A stretch of DNA of 64,000 nt, taken from NCBI RefSeq assembly GCF_018128905.1, contig NZ_CP063808.1, positions 7,006,001 through 7,070,000 of the forward strand, in the 5' to 3' direction. A model generated the notes under the pieces. That model saw nothing but the letters and a program-made list of their open reading frames with translations. It was not told the DNA's origin and searched no databases. Of the stretch, positions 49,547-57,430 are shown one piece after another. The DNA comes from Streptomyces sp. A2-16. GTDB taxonomy: Bacteria > Actinomycetota > Actinomycetes > Streptomycetales > Streptomycetaceae. Every line of letters begins with the position of its first letter. The stretch's first letter is position 1. The position numbers were made by a program, and so were the translations under genes.

Positions 49547-50632
49547 TCACTGCCGGATCGCCCAGCCCCGTTCCCGCAGCGAGGCGGACAGCACGGGCGC
49601 GGCCGACGGCTCGACCATCAGCTGCACCAGACCCGCCTGCTGCCCGGTCGCGTGCTCGATCCGCACGTCCTCGATGTTCACACCCGCACGCCCCGCGTCC
49701 GCGAAGATCCGGGCGAGCTGCCCCGGCTGGTCGTCGATGAGCACGGCCACGACCTCGTACACCCGGGGAGCGGACCCGTGCTTTCCGGGCACCCGCACCT
49801 GACCGGCGTTCCCCCGCCGCAGCATGTCCTGGATCCCGGACGTGCCCTCCAGCCGCTTCGACTCGTCCGCGGACTGCAACGCCCGCAGCGCCCGCACCGT
49901 CTCCTCCAGGTCCCCGGCGACATCGGTGAGCAGATCGGCCACCGGCCCGGGGTTCGCGGAGAGGATGTCGATCCACATCCCGGGGTCGGACGCGGCGATC
50001 CGGGTCACGTCCCGGATCCCCTGCCCGCACAGTCGTACGGCGGCCTCCTCGGCGTGCTCGAGACGCGCGGCGACCATGCTGGACACCAGGTGGGGCATGT
50101 GCGAGACGAGCGCCACGGCACGGTCGTGGGCGTCGGCGTCCATGACCACCGGGACCGCGCGGCAGTGCGAGACCAGTTCCAGGGCGAGGTTCAGCACCTC
50201 GGTGTCGGTGTCCCGGGTGGGCGTCAGCACCCAGGGCCGTCCCTCGAAGAGGTCCGCGGAGGCGGCCAGCGGCCCGGACTTCTCCCGCCCGGACATCGGA
50301 TGGGTGCCGATGTACGGGGACAGGTCGAGCCCCAGCGCCTCCAGCTCCCGGCGCGGCCCGCCCTTGACGCTGGCCACGTCGATGTAGCCGCGGGCGACTC
50401 CCCTGCGCATGGCGTCGGCGAGCACGCCGGCCACGTGCGCGGGCGGCGCGGCCACGATCGCGAGGTCCACCGGCGCCTCCGGGGCCTCGTCCGTGCCGGC
50501 GCCCAGCGCGGCCGCGGTGACGGCCTGCTCGGGATCGTGGTCGGCAAGGTGAACGGTGACTCCCCGGGCCGCCAGCGCCAGGGCGGCGGACGTGCCGATG
50601 AGCCCGGTGCCGATGACGAGTGCGGTCCTCAC
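49547..50632 (-). CDS. tyrA: Prephenate dehydrogenase with ACT domain
   Basis: 361 residues; its GTG overlaps the aroH stop by four bases. Rossmann domain ALVIGTGLIGTSAALALAAR (GxGxxG), then the TyrA core with DVASVKGG, IGTHPMSGREKSGP (catalytic His) and SHMPHLVSSMVAARL, and a C-terminal ACT domain at about 285-355 (YEVVAVLIDDQPGQLARIFA; AGVNIEDVRIEH) for feedback by tyrosine. It oxidises prephenate to 4-hydroxyphenylpyruvate. With aroH it forms a two-gene tyrosine branch. Confidence 0.94.
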   Translation of the reverse strand: MRTALVIGTGLIGTSAALALAARGVTVHLADHDPEQAVTAAALGAGTDEAPEAPVDLAIVAAPPAHVAGVLADAMRRGVARGYIDVASVKGGPRRELEALGLDLSPYIGTHPMSGREKSGPLAASADLFEGRPWVLTPTRDTDTEVLNLALELVSHCRAVPVVMDADAHDRAVALVSHMPHLVSSMVAARLEHAEEAAVRLCGQGIRDVTRIAASDPGMWIDILSANPGPVADLLTDVAGDLEETVRALRALQSADESKRLEGTSGIQDMLRRGNAGQVRVPGKHGSAPRVYEVVAVLIDDQPGQLARIFADAGRAGVNIEDVRIEHATGQQAGLVQLMVEPSAAPVLSASLRERGWAIRQ

Positions 50633-50991
50633 TGGGCGATGTCCTTGCGGAGGGCGGCCGCGGCGCCGAGGTAGACGTGCGCGATGTCGGCACGGGAGCG
50701 GTCGGACTCGATGTGCGCGAGGACCCGCACGACCCGGGGCATGGCGCCCTGGATGTCGAGTTCCTGGGCGCAGATGAGGGGGACGTCGACGATGCCGAGC
50801 TTGCGGGCCGCGGCCGCCGGGAAGTCGCTGTGCAGGTCGGGCGTGGCCGTGAACCAGATGCTGATCAGGTCGTCCGTGGTCAGCTCGTTCCGCTCCATGA
50901 TGGCGGTGAGCAGCGCCCCGACCTGCTCGTCCATGTGGCCGGCCTCGTCCTGTTCGAGTTGGACGGCGCCCCGGACCGCTCGTACCGCCAC
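50629..50991 (-). CDS. aroH: Monofunctional chorismate mutase, AroH class
   Basis: 120 residues from the GTG at 50991, six bases after AAGGAG, the usual length of the trimeric AroH fold. Active-site segments are RAVRGAVQLE (Arg7-type), IWFTATPDLHSDFPAAAARK, PLICAQELDIQGAMPRVVRV (with Arg) and LGAAAALR near the end. It rearranges chorismate to prephenate, the substrate of the overlapping tyrA. A frame from an upstream TTG is eight codons longer but lacks a spaced ribosome binding site. Confidence 0.93.
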   Translation of the reverse strand: MAVRAVRGAVQLEQDEAGHMDEQVGALLTAIMERNELTTDDLISIWFTATPDLHSDFPAAAARKLGIVDVPLICAQELDIQGAMPRVVRVLAHIESDRSRADIAHVYLGAAAALRKDIAQ

Positions 50992-51222
50992 GACATGCTC
51001 CTTGCTGATGTACAACCCGGCTCGATGTACGACCAGCCTAGTCAGCCCCCTGGGGCGGGGTGCGCGGCGCCCGCCTCCTGAGACGGCGTCCCAGACCGTG
51101 CCAATGTCACCCGAATGTCACAGTCCCGCTACTTGGGGTGAAAACACGCCCGTGCGCCTCTGGACTCGGGGGCCCGGGTCCGCTCTGATGGCAGGAAACT
51201 CGCCTCGGGGGAGGCCCCTCAT

Positions 51223-51885
51223 ATGAAGCGTTCCGGACCGCTGCTGACACTGCTCGCGGGATTGCTGGTCGGCCTGTTCATGCTGTCGCTCAACGCCACG
51301 ACGGGCGAGAAGCCGACGTCGGCCGCCGTGCAGCCGTCACCGAGCACCAAGGCCTCACCGAGCGCGGCGCCGACGAACCCCACCCCGCCGCCCCGTGCGA
51401 CCCCGTCGGCGACCGCCGTGCCCGAGGGCGTCTACACCGGCCGTACCGACGACGACTCCTCCGCGGTCGCGATCACCGTGCGCGACGACAAGGCGATCGC
51501 GTACGTCTGCGACGGGCACAACATCGAGTCGTGGCTGCAGGGCGACGTGAAGGCCGACGGCAGTCTGCGGCTCACCGGCAAGGGCGGCGCGAGCCTGGAG
51601 GCCGAGGTGAAGGGGACCAGGCAACTGCGCGGCACGGCCACTGTCGGCAGCGGGAGCTACCCCTTCACGATCGACAGGTCCAAGAAGTCGTCCGGGCTCT
51701 ACCGGGCGAACAGCACGGTGGCCGGCGCGAAGATCGAGGGCGGCTGGATCGTCCTGCCGGACGGCGAGCAGGTCGGCATCCTCAAGCGCGACGGCAAGCC
51801 CTCCCCGGCGCCGAGGATCGATCCGGAGACCGGTGCGGTGACGGTCGACGGACAGCAGCTCACGGCCCGCCCGGTAACCCCCTGA
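51223..51885 (+). CDS. Membrane-anchored or secreted hypothetical protein
   Basis: 220 residues. One hydrophobic N-terminal segment (GPLLTLLAGLLVGLFMLSLN) without a clear cleavage or lipobox site, then a Pro/Ser/Thr/Ala linker (about 33-65) and a beta-rich outer domain (VPEGVYTGRTDDDSSAVAIT; GTATVGSGSYPFTIDRSKKS; GWIVLPDGEQVGILKRDGKP). GGGGGAGG stands upstream of the ATG. The G-W-I-V-L-P-D-G-x-Q-V-G motif is found in several Streptomyces exported proteins without known role. It lies 22 bases before the DUF6529-like gene and may be in one operon with it and the Rieske protein. Confidence 0.75.
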   Translation: MKRSGPLLTLLAGLLVGLFMLSLNATTGEKPTSAAVQPSPSTKASPSAAPTNPTPPPRATPSATAVPEGVYTGRTDDDSSAVAITVRDDKAIAYVCDGHNIESWLQGDVKADGSLRLTGKGGASLEAEVKGTRQLRGTATVGSGSYPFTIDRSKKSSGLYRANSTVAGAKIEGGWIVLPDGEQVGILKRDGKPSPAPRIDPETGAVTVDGQQLTARPVTP

Positions 51886-51907
51886 CCTACGCCCGAGGGA
51901 GCCGATC

Positions 51908-52489
51908 ATGACCGTCGACCCGAACGCGGCCACCCAGAGCTGGCCCTCCCCCGAACCCGAGCGCGGCCCCGGCGCCGCCCGCTATCTGATCCCCGCCCTG
52001 GTCGCGGCCGCGGTGGCGGTCGGCCTGGGCGCCTACGGCAAGGTCCACGACCCGGCGGGCACCGCCTTCAACCTCGCCGGCTTCAGCAGCACCGGCGCGG
52101 TGAAGTCATGGCTCGCGACGGTCGCGTTCTTCTTCGCGCTCGTGCAGCTCGTCTCGGCACTGATGGTGTACGGCAAGCTGCCCGGCCCGAGGTGGTCGTC
52201 CACCCTGCACCGCTGGTCCGGCCGCGCGGCCTTCCTCGTCGCGGTCCCGGTCGCGGTGCACTGTCTGTACGCGCTGGGCTTCCAGTCCTACGAATCACGC
52301 GTTCTGTGGCACTCCCTCTTCGGTTGCTTCTTCTTCGGTGTGTTCAGTGCCAAGATGCTGCTGCTCCGTTCGGAGCGACTTCCCGGGTGGCTGCTGCCGA
52401 TCGTCGGCGGGCTGGTCTTCACCGCGCTCACGATCCTCTGGCTGACCTCCGCCCTCTGGTTCTTCCGCACCTTCGGAGTCACGACATGA
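51908..52489 (+). CDS. Four-helix membrane protein, probable b-type cytochrome-like (DUF6529)
   Basis: 193 residues, four membrane helices (YLIPALVAAAVAVGLGAY; LATVAFFFALVQLVSALMVY; AAFLVAVPVAVHCLYALGF; GLVFTALTILWLTSALWFF). His residues in TLHRWSGRAAF, VHCLYALGF and LWHSLFGCFFFGVFSAKM are spaced like haem b ligands of cytochrome b561/ferric reductase-like proteins. GAGGGAG precedes the ATG. It overlaps the Rieske gene by four bases, so the two products likely exchange electrons at the membrane. The haem assignment is inferred. Confidence 0.78.
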   Translation: MTVDPNAATQSWPSPEPERGPGAARYLIPALVAAAVAVGLGAYGKVHDPAGTAFNLAGFSSTGAVKSWLATVAFFFALVQLVSALMVYGKLPGPRWSSTLHRWSGRAAFLVAVPVAVHCLYALGFQSYESRVLWHSLFGCFFFGVFSAKMLLLRSERLPGWLLPIVGGLVFTALTILWLTSALWFFRTFGVTT

Positions 52490-52899
52490 CACACAGCCCG
52501 ACGCGGCGCACGATCCTTCTCGCGACGGGCGCGGCCGCGCTGACCGTCGGCTGCGGCGAGTACGGCAACGAGAACAGCGACTCCGGGTCCGACACGGTGG
52601 AGGCCTCGGCCGGCACCGCGCTGGCGAAGACCAGCGAGATCCCGGTCGGCGGCGGGAAGATCTTCAAGGACGAGAAGGTCGTCGTCACCCAGCCGAAGAA
52701 GGGCGAGTTCAAGGCCTTCTCGAACATCTGCACCCACCAGGGCTGCCCGGTGGCGAGCGTGTCGGGCGGCACCATCAACTGCAACTGCCACGGCAGCAAG
52801 TTCAACATCACGGACGGCTCGGTGGCCAACCCGCCTGCCAACAAGCCGCTGCCCGAGAAGCAGATCAAGGTCAGCGGGGACTCGATCGAGCTCGCCTAG
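52486..52899 (+). CDS. Rieske [2Fe-2S] Tat-exported lipoprotein
   Basis: 137 residues; ATGA overlap with the preceding gene. Tat signal (SPTRRTILLATGAAALTVGC) whose end is also a lipobox, so a folded protein is exported and lipid-anchored. The small Rieske domain has both cluster motifs, CTHQGC (Cys and His ligands) and CNCHGSKF (CxxHG-type), with a GTINCNCHG turn and a PLPEKQIKVSGDSIELA end. Without a bc1 partner it probably serves a small redox module with the adjacent four-helix membrane protein. Confidence 0.92.
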   Translation: MTHSPTRRTILLATGAAALTVGCGEYGNENSDSGSDTVEASAGTALAKTSEIPVGGGKIFKDEKVVVTQPKKGEFKAFSNICTHQGCPVASVSGGTINCNCHGSKFNITDGSVANPPANKPLPEKQIKVSGDSIELA

Positions 52900-52923
52900 G
52901 GCCTCCCGGAGCCACCCCTAGGC
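52894..52923. terminator. Convergent hairpin between the Rieske and ADP-ribosylglycohydrolase genes
   Basis: GCCTAGGG (52894-52901) and CCCTAGGC (52916-52923) pair across the 18-base gap and include both stop codons. It may serve both transcripts. Confidence 0.5.
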
Positions 52924-53937
52924 GTCCCAGAGCGCCCCGAGCGTCACCAGTTCGCTGCCGTACTCGATCCGGTCGGCCCACTCCACCGGCCAGGCGTCCG
53001 CTCCCAGGTGGGCGCCCGCGAAGGCGCCCGTCAGACAGGCGATCGAGTCGGAGTCGCCGGAGCTGCACGCGGCCCGCCGCAGGGCCGTCAGCGGCTCCTG
53101 CGGGAACTGCAGGAAGCACAACAGCCCGGTCGCCAGGGCCTCTTCGGCGATCCAGCCCGCCCCGGTCGCGAGGCACGGGTCCTCCTCCGGCGAGGCGGTG
53201 CGCACGGCGTCGTCGAGCCGGTCGAGGATCGCCAGGCACTCGTCCCAGCCTCGCGCGATGAACTGCCCTGGCGTCGGGGCCTGGCCTCGCGTCCACAGGT
53301 CTCCGAGCCAACGCTCGTGGTACTGGCCCCGGTTCGCCAGGGCGTACGACCGCAGCAGCCCGACCAGGTCGCCCGGCTCGGTGCCCTGGGCGAGCAGCCG
53401 TACGGCACGCGCGGTGAGGTCGGAGGCGGCGAGCCCCGTCGGGTGGCCGTGGGTGAGCGCGGCCTGCAACTGGGCCGCGCCCGCGCGCTGTTCGTCGCTC
53501 AGGCCCGGGACGAGGCCGACGGGTGCGACGCGCATGTTGGCGCCGCAGCCCTTGGAGTTGATCTGGCTGGCGTCCTGCCAGGGCAGGCGTTCGTCCTTGA
53601 GCAGGTGGCAGGCGCGCAGACAGGTATTGCCCGGCGCCCTGTTGTTCTGCGGCGACTGGTACCAGTCCACGAACTCCTGCCGCAGAGGCCGGGCCAGCCG
53701 AAGAGGCCCGAGCAGCCCCCGGTCCATGGCCGCCCGCAACCCCCTGCCCACCGCCAGCGTCATCTGCGTGTCGTCGCTGACGACGGCCGGCGAGGACAGC
53801 TCCATCTCCCGCCACGGCCCGCACTTGGCGAGGATCGACCGCACGTCGTTGAACTCGGTCGGGAAGCCGAGGGCGTCCCCGAGGGCGAGGCCGACGAGCG
53901 TTCCGGTGGCTGCGCGTTTGGTCAGGATCGTGGTCAT
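52918..53937 (-). CDS. ADP-ribosylglycohydrolase (DraG family)
   Basis: 339 residues, ATG overlapping the Nudix stop (ATGA). DraG-fold motifs: GTLVGLALGDALGFPTEF (about 12-29), VVSDDTQMTLAVGRGL (Mg-binding Asp-Asp-Thr, about 52-67) and GDSDSIACLTGAFAGAHLGA (Asp-x-Asp-Ser, about 296-315). It removes ADP-ribose from proteins or small molecules. Coupling with a Nudix/NrtR-type protein indicates a role in NAD or ADP-ribose turnover. It ends 18 bases from the convergent Rieske gene. Confidence 0.9.
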   Translation of the reverse strand: MTTILTKRAATGTLVGLALGDALGFPTEFNDVRSILAKCGPWREMELSSPAVVSDDTQMTLAVGRGLRAAMDRGLLGPLRLARPLRQEFVDWYQSPQNNRAPGNTCLRACHLLKDERLPWQDASQINSKGCGANMRVAPVGLVPGLSDEQRAGAAQLQAALTHGHPTGLAASDLTARAVRLLAQGTEPGDLVGLLRSYALANRGQYHERWLGDLWTRGQAPTPGQFIARGWDECLAILDRLDDAVRTASPEEDPCLATGAGWIAEEALATGLLCFLQFPQEPLTALRRAACSSGDSDSIACLTGAFAGAHLGADAWPVEWADRIEYGSELVTLGALWDA

Positions 53938-54662
53938 GCGGGTCGTCCTTCCGGGGACGGTCGAAGGAGCGGGGGGTGCAGGGTGGTGGCCGGTCCTGCG
54001 CGGTAGAGCGCGGCCGGTTTGCCACGACCGCCGGTCAGCCGCGCGGCACCGGGGACGGCCTCGACGAAGCCGGGCGTGGCGAGCACCTTGCGGCGGAAGT
54101 TGGGCCGGTCGAGGGCGGTGCCCCAGACCGTCTCGTACACCTGCTGGAGCTCGCCGAGGGTGAACTCGGGCGGGCAGAAGGCGGTGGCGAGGCAGGTGTA
54201 CTCGAGCTTGGAACCGACGCGTTCGTGGGCGTCGGCCAGGATCCGGTCGTGGTCGAAGGCGAGCGGTCGCGCCCTGTCGTACGGCACCCAGCGGGCCTCG
54301 GCGGCGTCGCTGCCGCCGTGCGGCTCGGGCGGGTCGGGCAGCAGCGCGGCGAACGCGACGGAGACGACCCGCATCCGGGGGTCGCGGCCGGGTTCGCTGT
54401 AGGTCCGCAGCTGCTCCAGGTGCAGCCCGGAGACGTCCGACAGCCCGGTCTCCTCGGCGAGTTCGCGCCGGGCCGCGGTCTCCGCGGACTCGTCGGGGTG
54501 CACGAACCCGCCGGGCAGCGCCCAGTGTCCGGCGTAGGGCTCCTGTCCCCGCTCGATGAGCAGGGCGTGCAGGGCGCCTTCGGTGACGGTGAGGACGGCG
54601 AGGTCGACGGTGACGGCGAAGGGTTCGTGGGCGTACTTGTCGTAGCCGGGCGGAACGGACAC
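53934..54662 (-). CDS. Nudix-domain regulator, NrtR family
   Basis: 242 residues, GTG start nine bases after AAGGGGG. An N-terminal Nudix domain has an intact Nudix box (GGFVHPDESAETAARRELAE then ETGL, about 51-74), and a C-terminal winged helix at about 160-225 (PPEFTLGELQQVYETVWGTA; DRPNFRRKVLATPGFV) is the NrtR signature. NrtR binds ADP-ribose in the Nudix part and represses NAD-biosynthesis or related genes. Here a palindrome covers the -10 region of its own promoter, so it probably represses itself and the coupled ADP-ribosylglycohydrolase gene. The intact Nudix box leaves hydrolase activity possible. Confidence 0.88.
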   Translation of the reverse strand: MSVPPGYDKYAHEPFAVTVDLAVLTVTEGALHALLIERGQEPYAGHWALPGGFVHPDESAETAARRELAEETGLSDVSGLHLEQLRTYSEPGRDPRMRVVSVAFAALLPDPPEPHGGSDAAEARWVPYDRARPLAFDHDRILADAHERVGSKLEYTCLATAFCPPEFTLGELQQVYETVWGTALDRPNFRRKVLATPGFVEAVPGAARLTGGRGKPAALYRAGPATTLHPPLLRPSPEGRPA

Positions 54663-54695
54663 GCTCGCGCACCCCCTTTATGGTCAGCATGACTA

Positions 54696-54712
54696 ATAGT
54701 CGTTACGACTAT
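54696..54712. promoter_or_regulatory. NrtR-type operator over the -10 element
   Basis: ATAGTCGTTACGACTAT is a 17-base palindrome with 7-base arms. On the minus strand TTGCCG (54737-54732), 18 bases, TATAGT (54713-54708) forms a promoter for the Nudix gene and the palindrome overlaps the -10. Assignment to the encoded regulator is by position and family habit. Confidence 0.75.
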
Positions 54713-54840
54713 AAAGAGGGCGAGCGAGGTTCGGCAACCCCTGTGACCGCGTCGGCGGGCTTCCGTGTCCGCGTCTGCGGGCTTCCGTGTCCGCGTCGGC
54801 GCACTTCGACGGGCAGGGCCTGCAAGCCACTTGGAGACCG

Positions 54841-55374
54841 CTAGAGACCGCGCCCCAGGAAGCCCAGGAGCCGGACCTCAGGCCGCGCGCCGGACGGCAC
54901 GGCGACCGGTGCCGCGAAGCGCACGCCTCGGTCCTCCTCGCCCACCACGCACCGGGCGACGGACAGGAGTTCGGCCGCGAGGCCGTCCGGAATGGGCCGC
55001 GGCCGTCCGCAGGAGCGGGCCACGTCCCACCCGTGCACGGCGATCTCGACGGCGCCGACCGCGGCCATCACCCGCACGTCCAGCGGGCGTTCACCCACCA
55101 GTACGTCCTCGGGCGGACCGGCGGCCCAGGCGCCGAGCACGGCACGCGCGCGCGTACGGAAGCCGCAGGCCCGGTCGGTGAGCGGGAGCGGCCCGATCCG
55201 CCCGCCGGTCAGCCCCTCGTACAGCGCGTCCAGGGAGTCGTCGAGATGCCCCAGCAGCTCCCCCAGATCCCACTCGGCGCACGGGGTGCCCGTACCGAGG
55301 CGAACGCTCCGCGTCCCCGCCACACTGCCCAGCGCGTAGGCGAGCGAGCGCTCCAGCAGCTCTCCCGCGCTCAT
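54841..55374 (-). CDS. Maleylpyruvate-isomerase-like (DinB fold, TIGR03086-type) protein
   Basis: 177 residues. The DinB/MDMPI four-helix pattern is seen in LLERSLAYALGSVAGTRSVR, TPCAEWDLGELLGHLDDSLD (W-D-x-x-x-x-L-x-x-H) and AAVGAVEIAVHGWDVARSCG (H-G-W-D, metal ligands). Such proteins use mycothiol or bind zinc; many in Streptomyces are of unknown substrate. Here LGHLDDSLD in place of LxHLVxxxx keeps the first His. Its start overlaps a small upstream frame (ATGA). Confidence 0.8.
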   Translation of the reverse strand: MSAGELLERSLAYALGSVAGTRSVRLGTGTPCAEWDLGELLGHLDDSLDALYEGLTGGRIGPLPLTDRACGFRTRARAVLGAWAAGPPEDVLVGERPLDVRVMAAVGAVEIAVHGWDVARSCGRPRPIPDGLAAELLSVARCVVGEEDRGVRFAAPVAVPSGARPEVRLLGFLGRGL

Positions 55375-55526
55375 GACAGGACCTCCGCCAGAGCGCCGTC
55401 GCTGCCCCTCAGCGGCCGCACCGGGGCCTCCTGGGCCCCCGGGAGCCCTGCCGACCGCGAAGGCCGCACAAAGCCCTCCAGCGCCGCCGGACGTGTCTCG
55501 TCACCGATCCCGTTCCTCGCGTCCAT
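55371..55526 (-). CDS. Possible small coupled gene
   Basis: 51 codons from an ATG preceded by GGAGGGAGTGGGG; begins MDARNGIGDETRPAALEG and ends ALAEVLS. The stop overlaps the start of the maleylpyruvate-isomerase-like gene (ATGA), an arrangement repeated at many true junctions in this window. The sequence is polar and low in recognisable motifs, so it could also be a non-functional leader frame. Confidence 0.4.
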   Translation of the reverse strand: MDARNGIGDETRPAALEGFVRPSRSAGLPGAQEAPVRPLRGSDGALAEVLS

Positions 55527-55634
55527 CCCCACTCCCTCCGTCACGGATGCAGACCGGCGGGAGGGCGAAAACGCATCGGCCGGTCCCGGGGAATTCCGGA
55601 ACCGGCCGCACGCGCACGCGTGAGGGGGGCGGGA

Positions 55635-56777
55635 CTACAGATCGACTTCCTTCATCAGCATGCCGACCTCGGTGTTGGACAGCCGTCGCAGCCAGCCCGA
55701 CTTCTGGTCGCCCAGGGTGATGGGCCCGAAGGCGACCCGCACCAGCTTGTCGACCGGGAAGCCGGCCTCGGCGAGCATGCGGCGCACGATGTGCTTGCGC
55801 CCCTCGTGGAGGGTGACCTCGACGAGGTAGTTCTTGCCGGTCTGCTCGACGACCCGGAAGTGGTCCGCCTTCGCGTACCCGTCCTCCAGCTGGATGCCGT
55901 CCTTGAGCTGCTTGCCCAGGTCGCGCGGGATCGGGCCCACGATGTGCGCGAGGTAGACCTTCTTCACGCCGTACTTGGGGTGGGTCAGCCGGTGGGCCAG
56001 CTCACCGTGGTTGGTGAGCAGGATGACGCCCTCGGTCTCGGTGTCGAGCCGTCCCACGTGGAAGAGCCGCGTCTCACGGTTGGTGACGTAGTCGCCGAGG
56101 CACTGCCGGCCCTCGTTGTCCTCCATCGTCGAGACGACACCGGCGGGCTTGTTCAGCGAGAAGAACTGGTACGACTGCGTCGCGACCGTCAGGCCGTCGA
56201 CCTTGACCTCGTCCTTCTCCGGGTCGACCCGCTTGCCCTGCTCCAGGACGATCTCGCCGTTGACCTCGACCCGCGCCTGCTCGATGAGCTCCTCGCAGGC
56301 CCGCCGGGAGCCGTAGCCCGCGCGCGCGAGGATCTTCTGGAGCCGCTCGCCCTCCTGCTCGGCGCCCGGGAAGGTCTTGGGGAGCTTCACGTCCTTCTTG
56401 GCGGCGTACCGCTCCCGGTTGCGCTCCTCCGCCCGCGCCTCGTACTCACGGGAGGTCGCCGGCACCGAACGGCCACGCCCGGTTCCCTGGCCCTGCTTGG
56501 GGCCGCCCTTGGCGCCACCGCGCGCGGAGGCACCGCGCCCGGACTTCGGCCCCTCGTGGGTGCCGCCGGGGCCCACGTCGTAGCGGCGCTCCTCGGGGCG
56601 GGGCTTCTTCGGCCGGCCGCCCTGCTTGTCGTCGCGGTCGTTGCCGGCGCCGCGGTAGTTGCCGCGTCCTCCGGTGCTCCCGCCGCGACCACCGCTGTTC
56701 CCACCGCGGCCGCCGCTGTTGCCACCACGGCTCCCGCCGTTGTTTCCGCTGCTGTTCCTGCCGCTGCTGCTTCGCAT
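55635..56777 (-). CDS. rluB: 23S rRNA pseudouridine synthase, RluB/RsuA family
   Basis: 380 residues; the ATG overlaps the scpB stop (TGATG). Residues 1-115 are a disordered Gly/Ser/Arg/Asn tail rich in RGG-like repeats, then an S4 RNA-binding domain at about 145-190 (RLQKILARAGYGSRRACEEL) and the catalytic domain with LFHVGRLDTETEGVILLTNH (catalytic Asp in GRLDxxxxG) and LHEGRKHIVRRMLAEAG. It converts a uridine in 23S rRNA to pseudouridine. The tail is much longer than in E. coli and may bind RNA. Order parA, RHH-like gene, scpA, scpB, rluB is conserved in actinobacteria. Confidence 0.93.
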   Translation of the reverse strand: MRSSSGRNSSGNNGGSRGGNSGGRGGNSGGRGGSTGGRGNYRGAGNDRDDKQGGRPKKPRPEERRYDVGPGGTHEGPKSGRGASARGGAKGGPKQGQGTGRGRSVPATSREYEARAEERNRERYAAKKDVKLPKTFPGAEQEGERLQKILARAGYGSRRACEELIEQARVEVNGEIVLEQGKRVDPEKDEVKVDGLTVATQSYQFFSLNKPAGVVSTMEDNEGRQCLGDYVTNRETRLFHVGRLDTETEGVILLTNHGELAHRLTHPKYGVKKVYLAHIVGPIPRDLGKQLKDGIQLEDGYAKADHFRVVEQTGKNYLVEVTLHEGRKHIVRRMLAEAGFPVDKLVRVAFGPITLGDQKSGWLRRLSNTEVGMLMKEVDL

Positions 56778-57430
56778 CAAAGTTCCGTCTTGTCGTCTGC
56801 GTCCTCGGAATCCGGAGCGTCCGGATCGAACGACGGTACGGCTTCCTGGGTCTCGGCCTCGATCGCCTCCGCCTCCGGGAGGAAGGGCGCGAGCTCCGGG
56901 AGCTCGTCCAGACCGCGCAGGCCCATCCGCTCCAGGAAGTAGTTCGTCGTCACGTACAGGATCGCACCTGTTTCGGGTTCCGTGCCCGCCTCCGCGACCA
57001 GGCCCCGCTGGAGCAGGGTGCGCATCACACCGTCGCAGTTCACTCCGCGCACCGCGGAGACCCGGCTGCGGCTGACCGGCTGGCGGTAGGCGACCACCGC
57101 GAGCGTCTCCAGCGCCGCCTGGGTGAGCCGGGCCTGCTGACCGTCCAGGACGAACCGCTCCACGGCCGGGGCGTACGCGGCCCGGGTGTAGAACCGCCAG
57201 CCGTTCGCGACGTGCCGCAGCTCGAAGCCGCGCCCCTGAGCGGCGTACTCGCCGGCCAGCTCCCGCAGCGCCCTGGTGATCTGCCGCTTGGGCCGCTCCA
57301 GGATCTTCGCCAGGTGCTCCTCGGTCGCGGGCTCGTCCACGACCATCAGGACGGCCTCCAGGGCCGGCTTCAGCTCCAGCTCGGCGACGCCCGGCAGGCC
57401 CGCCGGAGCCTCGGTGGTGTCCTCGCTCAC
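56777..57430 (-). CDS. scpB: Chromosome segregation and condensation protein ScpB
   Basis: 217 residues; GTG overlaps the scpA stop (GTGA). Two winged-helix domains: KPALEAVLMVVDEPATEEHL onward at about 20-90, and LTQAALETLAVVAYRQPVSR with SAVRGVNCDGVMRTLLQRGL at about 110-150. An acidic C-terminal tail follows. ScpB dimers bind ScpA to make the kleisin complex that closes the SMC ring for chromosome condensation. SMC is encoded elsewhere. Confidence 0.95.
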   Translation of the reverse strand: MSEDTTEAPAGLPGVAELELKPALEAVLMVVDEPATEEHLAKILERPKRQITRALRELAGEYAAQGRGFELRHVANGWRFYTRAAYAPAVERFVLDGQQARLTQAALETLAVVAYRQPVSRSRVSAVRGVNCDGVMRTLLQRGLVAEAGTEPETGAILYVTTNYFLERMGLRGLDELPELAPFLPEAEAIEAETQEAVPSFDPDAPDSEDADDKTEL

